From Conidiobolus incongruus B7586 (lineage: Eukaryota > Entomophthoromycota > Entomophthoromycetes > Entomophthorales > Conidiobolaceae): DNA of 10,456 nt. Within the stretch, counting starts at the first letter, position 1, and every line of letters begins with the position of its first letter. The stretch lies in NCBI GenBank assembly GCA_000697335.1, contig JNEM01011654.1, forward strand, positions 1 to 10,456, written 5' to 3'. Positions 9,431 through 10,456 of this stretch are shown piece after piece. A model generated the notes under the pieces. It had not been told where the DNA came from. It saw only the letters and a list, made by a program, of their open reading frames with translations, and did not search any database. Made by a program: the position numbers and the translations under genes.

Positions 9431-10456
9431 GAGTTGTTTAAGGCCCACCATTTTTAAAACAAGTTAAAGTATACTACAAAAATCCTTATTATTTATGAAA
9501 TAATGATATTATTATAATGAAAAAATTATTTAAATTAATTATTATATTATTAATGACAATGTTTGTATACAATAATATAGATTAGTCAAAATATTTTAGA
9601 CTATTTTTTTATTTCTTCATTAATTTAACTATTTGATTAGTCATACCTCTGTTTATTAAATCATGAAATATTTAATAAATATTAATATAATATCAATATA
9701 TATAACCTTCAAGATAGTCTGTTTATTATTCTAATATGCTAATAATATACAAGATACCTAACAATACTTGTATTTCATTAATATTATTCTAAATTTTATA
9801 TAAAATTGTTTCCCAATTATCTTATTATATTTTTCAATAATTTTGTCAATTTAATTAATATATGTAAAAATAATATACAGATGTTATTTTCTTTATAAGG
9901 TTATAAATAAATTATTAGAGGGCATATAAGTAAAATAGTTATAATTACAATAAATATAGTTAAGATATAAAACGTCAAGGTTGAAATATTTTGTAATAAA
10001 AAAACATTTTAATATATAATATATATTAAAAATTATATTATAAAATTTATACTCTTTTTTATTATTAATAACTTTTTACTATATTTATGATAATTTTTTA
10101 ATATTCAAATAATATTTCTTTGTATTAAGAACTAAAATTTAATATTTTATATATTATTATTTTAAAGTTAAGAAAATAGAAAATTTTTTAATTTTGGATT
10201 TTTTAAATATAAAATTAATTTTAAATAATAAAAATTAATAATAAATAAAGAAATTTATTATATATTATATTAATATTATTTTAAAATACCTATTTTTTAT
10301 ATTATAAAGTAATAATATATTTCCATATAGTAATTTTTTTCTTATAAGTTTTTTTAATTATTAAAAAATTATAATTATATAATTTATAATCTAAAAAAAT
10401 TATCAAATTTTATAGTTTAGTCTAGTTATCTTAAGTTAAAAATTTTTTTATAATTA

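Larger units (their letters stand above)
8739..10456. other. AT-rich gene-poor region downstream of the sterol reductase
   Basis: The first 80 or so bases presumably hold the 3' untranslated region of the reductase gene. Beyond this I see no gene, tRNA, rRNA or mobile element. A somewhat GC-richer patch at about 9390-9460 contains an inverted repeat. From about 10020 to the end the sequence is almost pure A and T: I count about 32 G or C in 436 bases. Confidence 0.6.

Noticed and set aside
1-10456. Organellar origin, suggested by the extreme AT content
   Set aside because: The spliceosomal intron, the nuclear-type sterol enzyme, standard codons and absence of tRNA, rRNA or respiratory genes point to nuclear DNA.

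Overview
The window is eukaryotic nuclear DNA, very AT-rich, with two genes lying as islands of higher GC. Three things point to a eukaryote: a 60-nt spliceosomal intron with a GTAAAC donor, a TGCTAAT branch site and a TTTAG acceptor; an ER-membrane sterol enzyme; and a TATA/CCCCT type promoter. The tiny intron, the intergenic AT content above 80 percent and a fungal-looking codon bias (GGT, GCT, CGT/CGC, AAC, TAC) suggest an early-diverging fungus, for example of the Entomophthoromycotina or another 'zygomycete' line. An AT-rich protist is not excluded. The lineage is inference.

Layout. Bases 1 to about 3060 are AT-rich DNA without a recognisable gene. From about 3090 to 3339 there is a C/T-rich promoter with a pair of CCCCT boxes and a TATATAAG box. 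It leads into a single-exon gene (3340-3837) for a 165-residue Ser-rich protein that I do not recognise. Bases 3838-7295 are a second gene-poor stretch with a (TA)n microsatellite and a small GC-rich hairpin. A two-exon gene follows (7296-7371 joined to 7432-8738). It encodes a complete 460-residue 7-dehydrocholesterol reductase (DHCR7, sterol delta-7 reductase), and a possible 12-codon upstream ORF lies just before it. Bases 8739-10456 are again gene-poor and end in about 440 bases with only about 7 percent GC.

The two genes share a strand, but nearly 3.5 kb separates them and nothing suggests they work together. The main biological content is the DHCR7 gene. This enzyme reduces the C7-C8 double bond that fungi making ergosterol keep, so it predicts delta-5 sterols of the cholesterol or campesterol type in this organism. 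I found no convincing new multi-gene system, no transposon, no virus-like element and no RNA gene.
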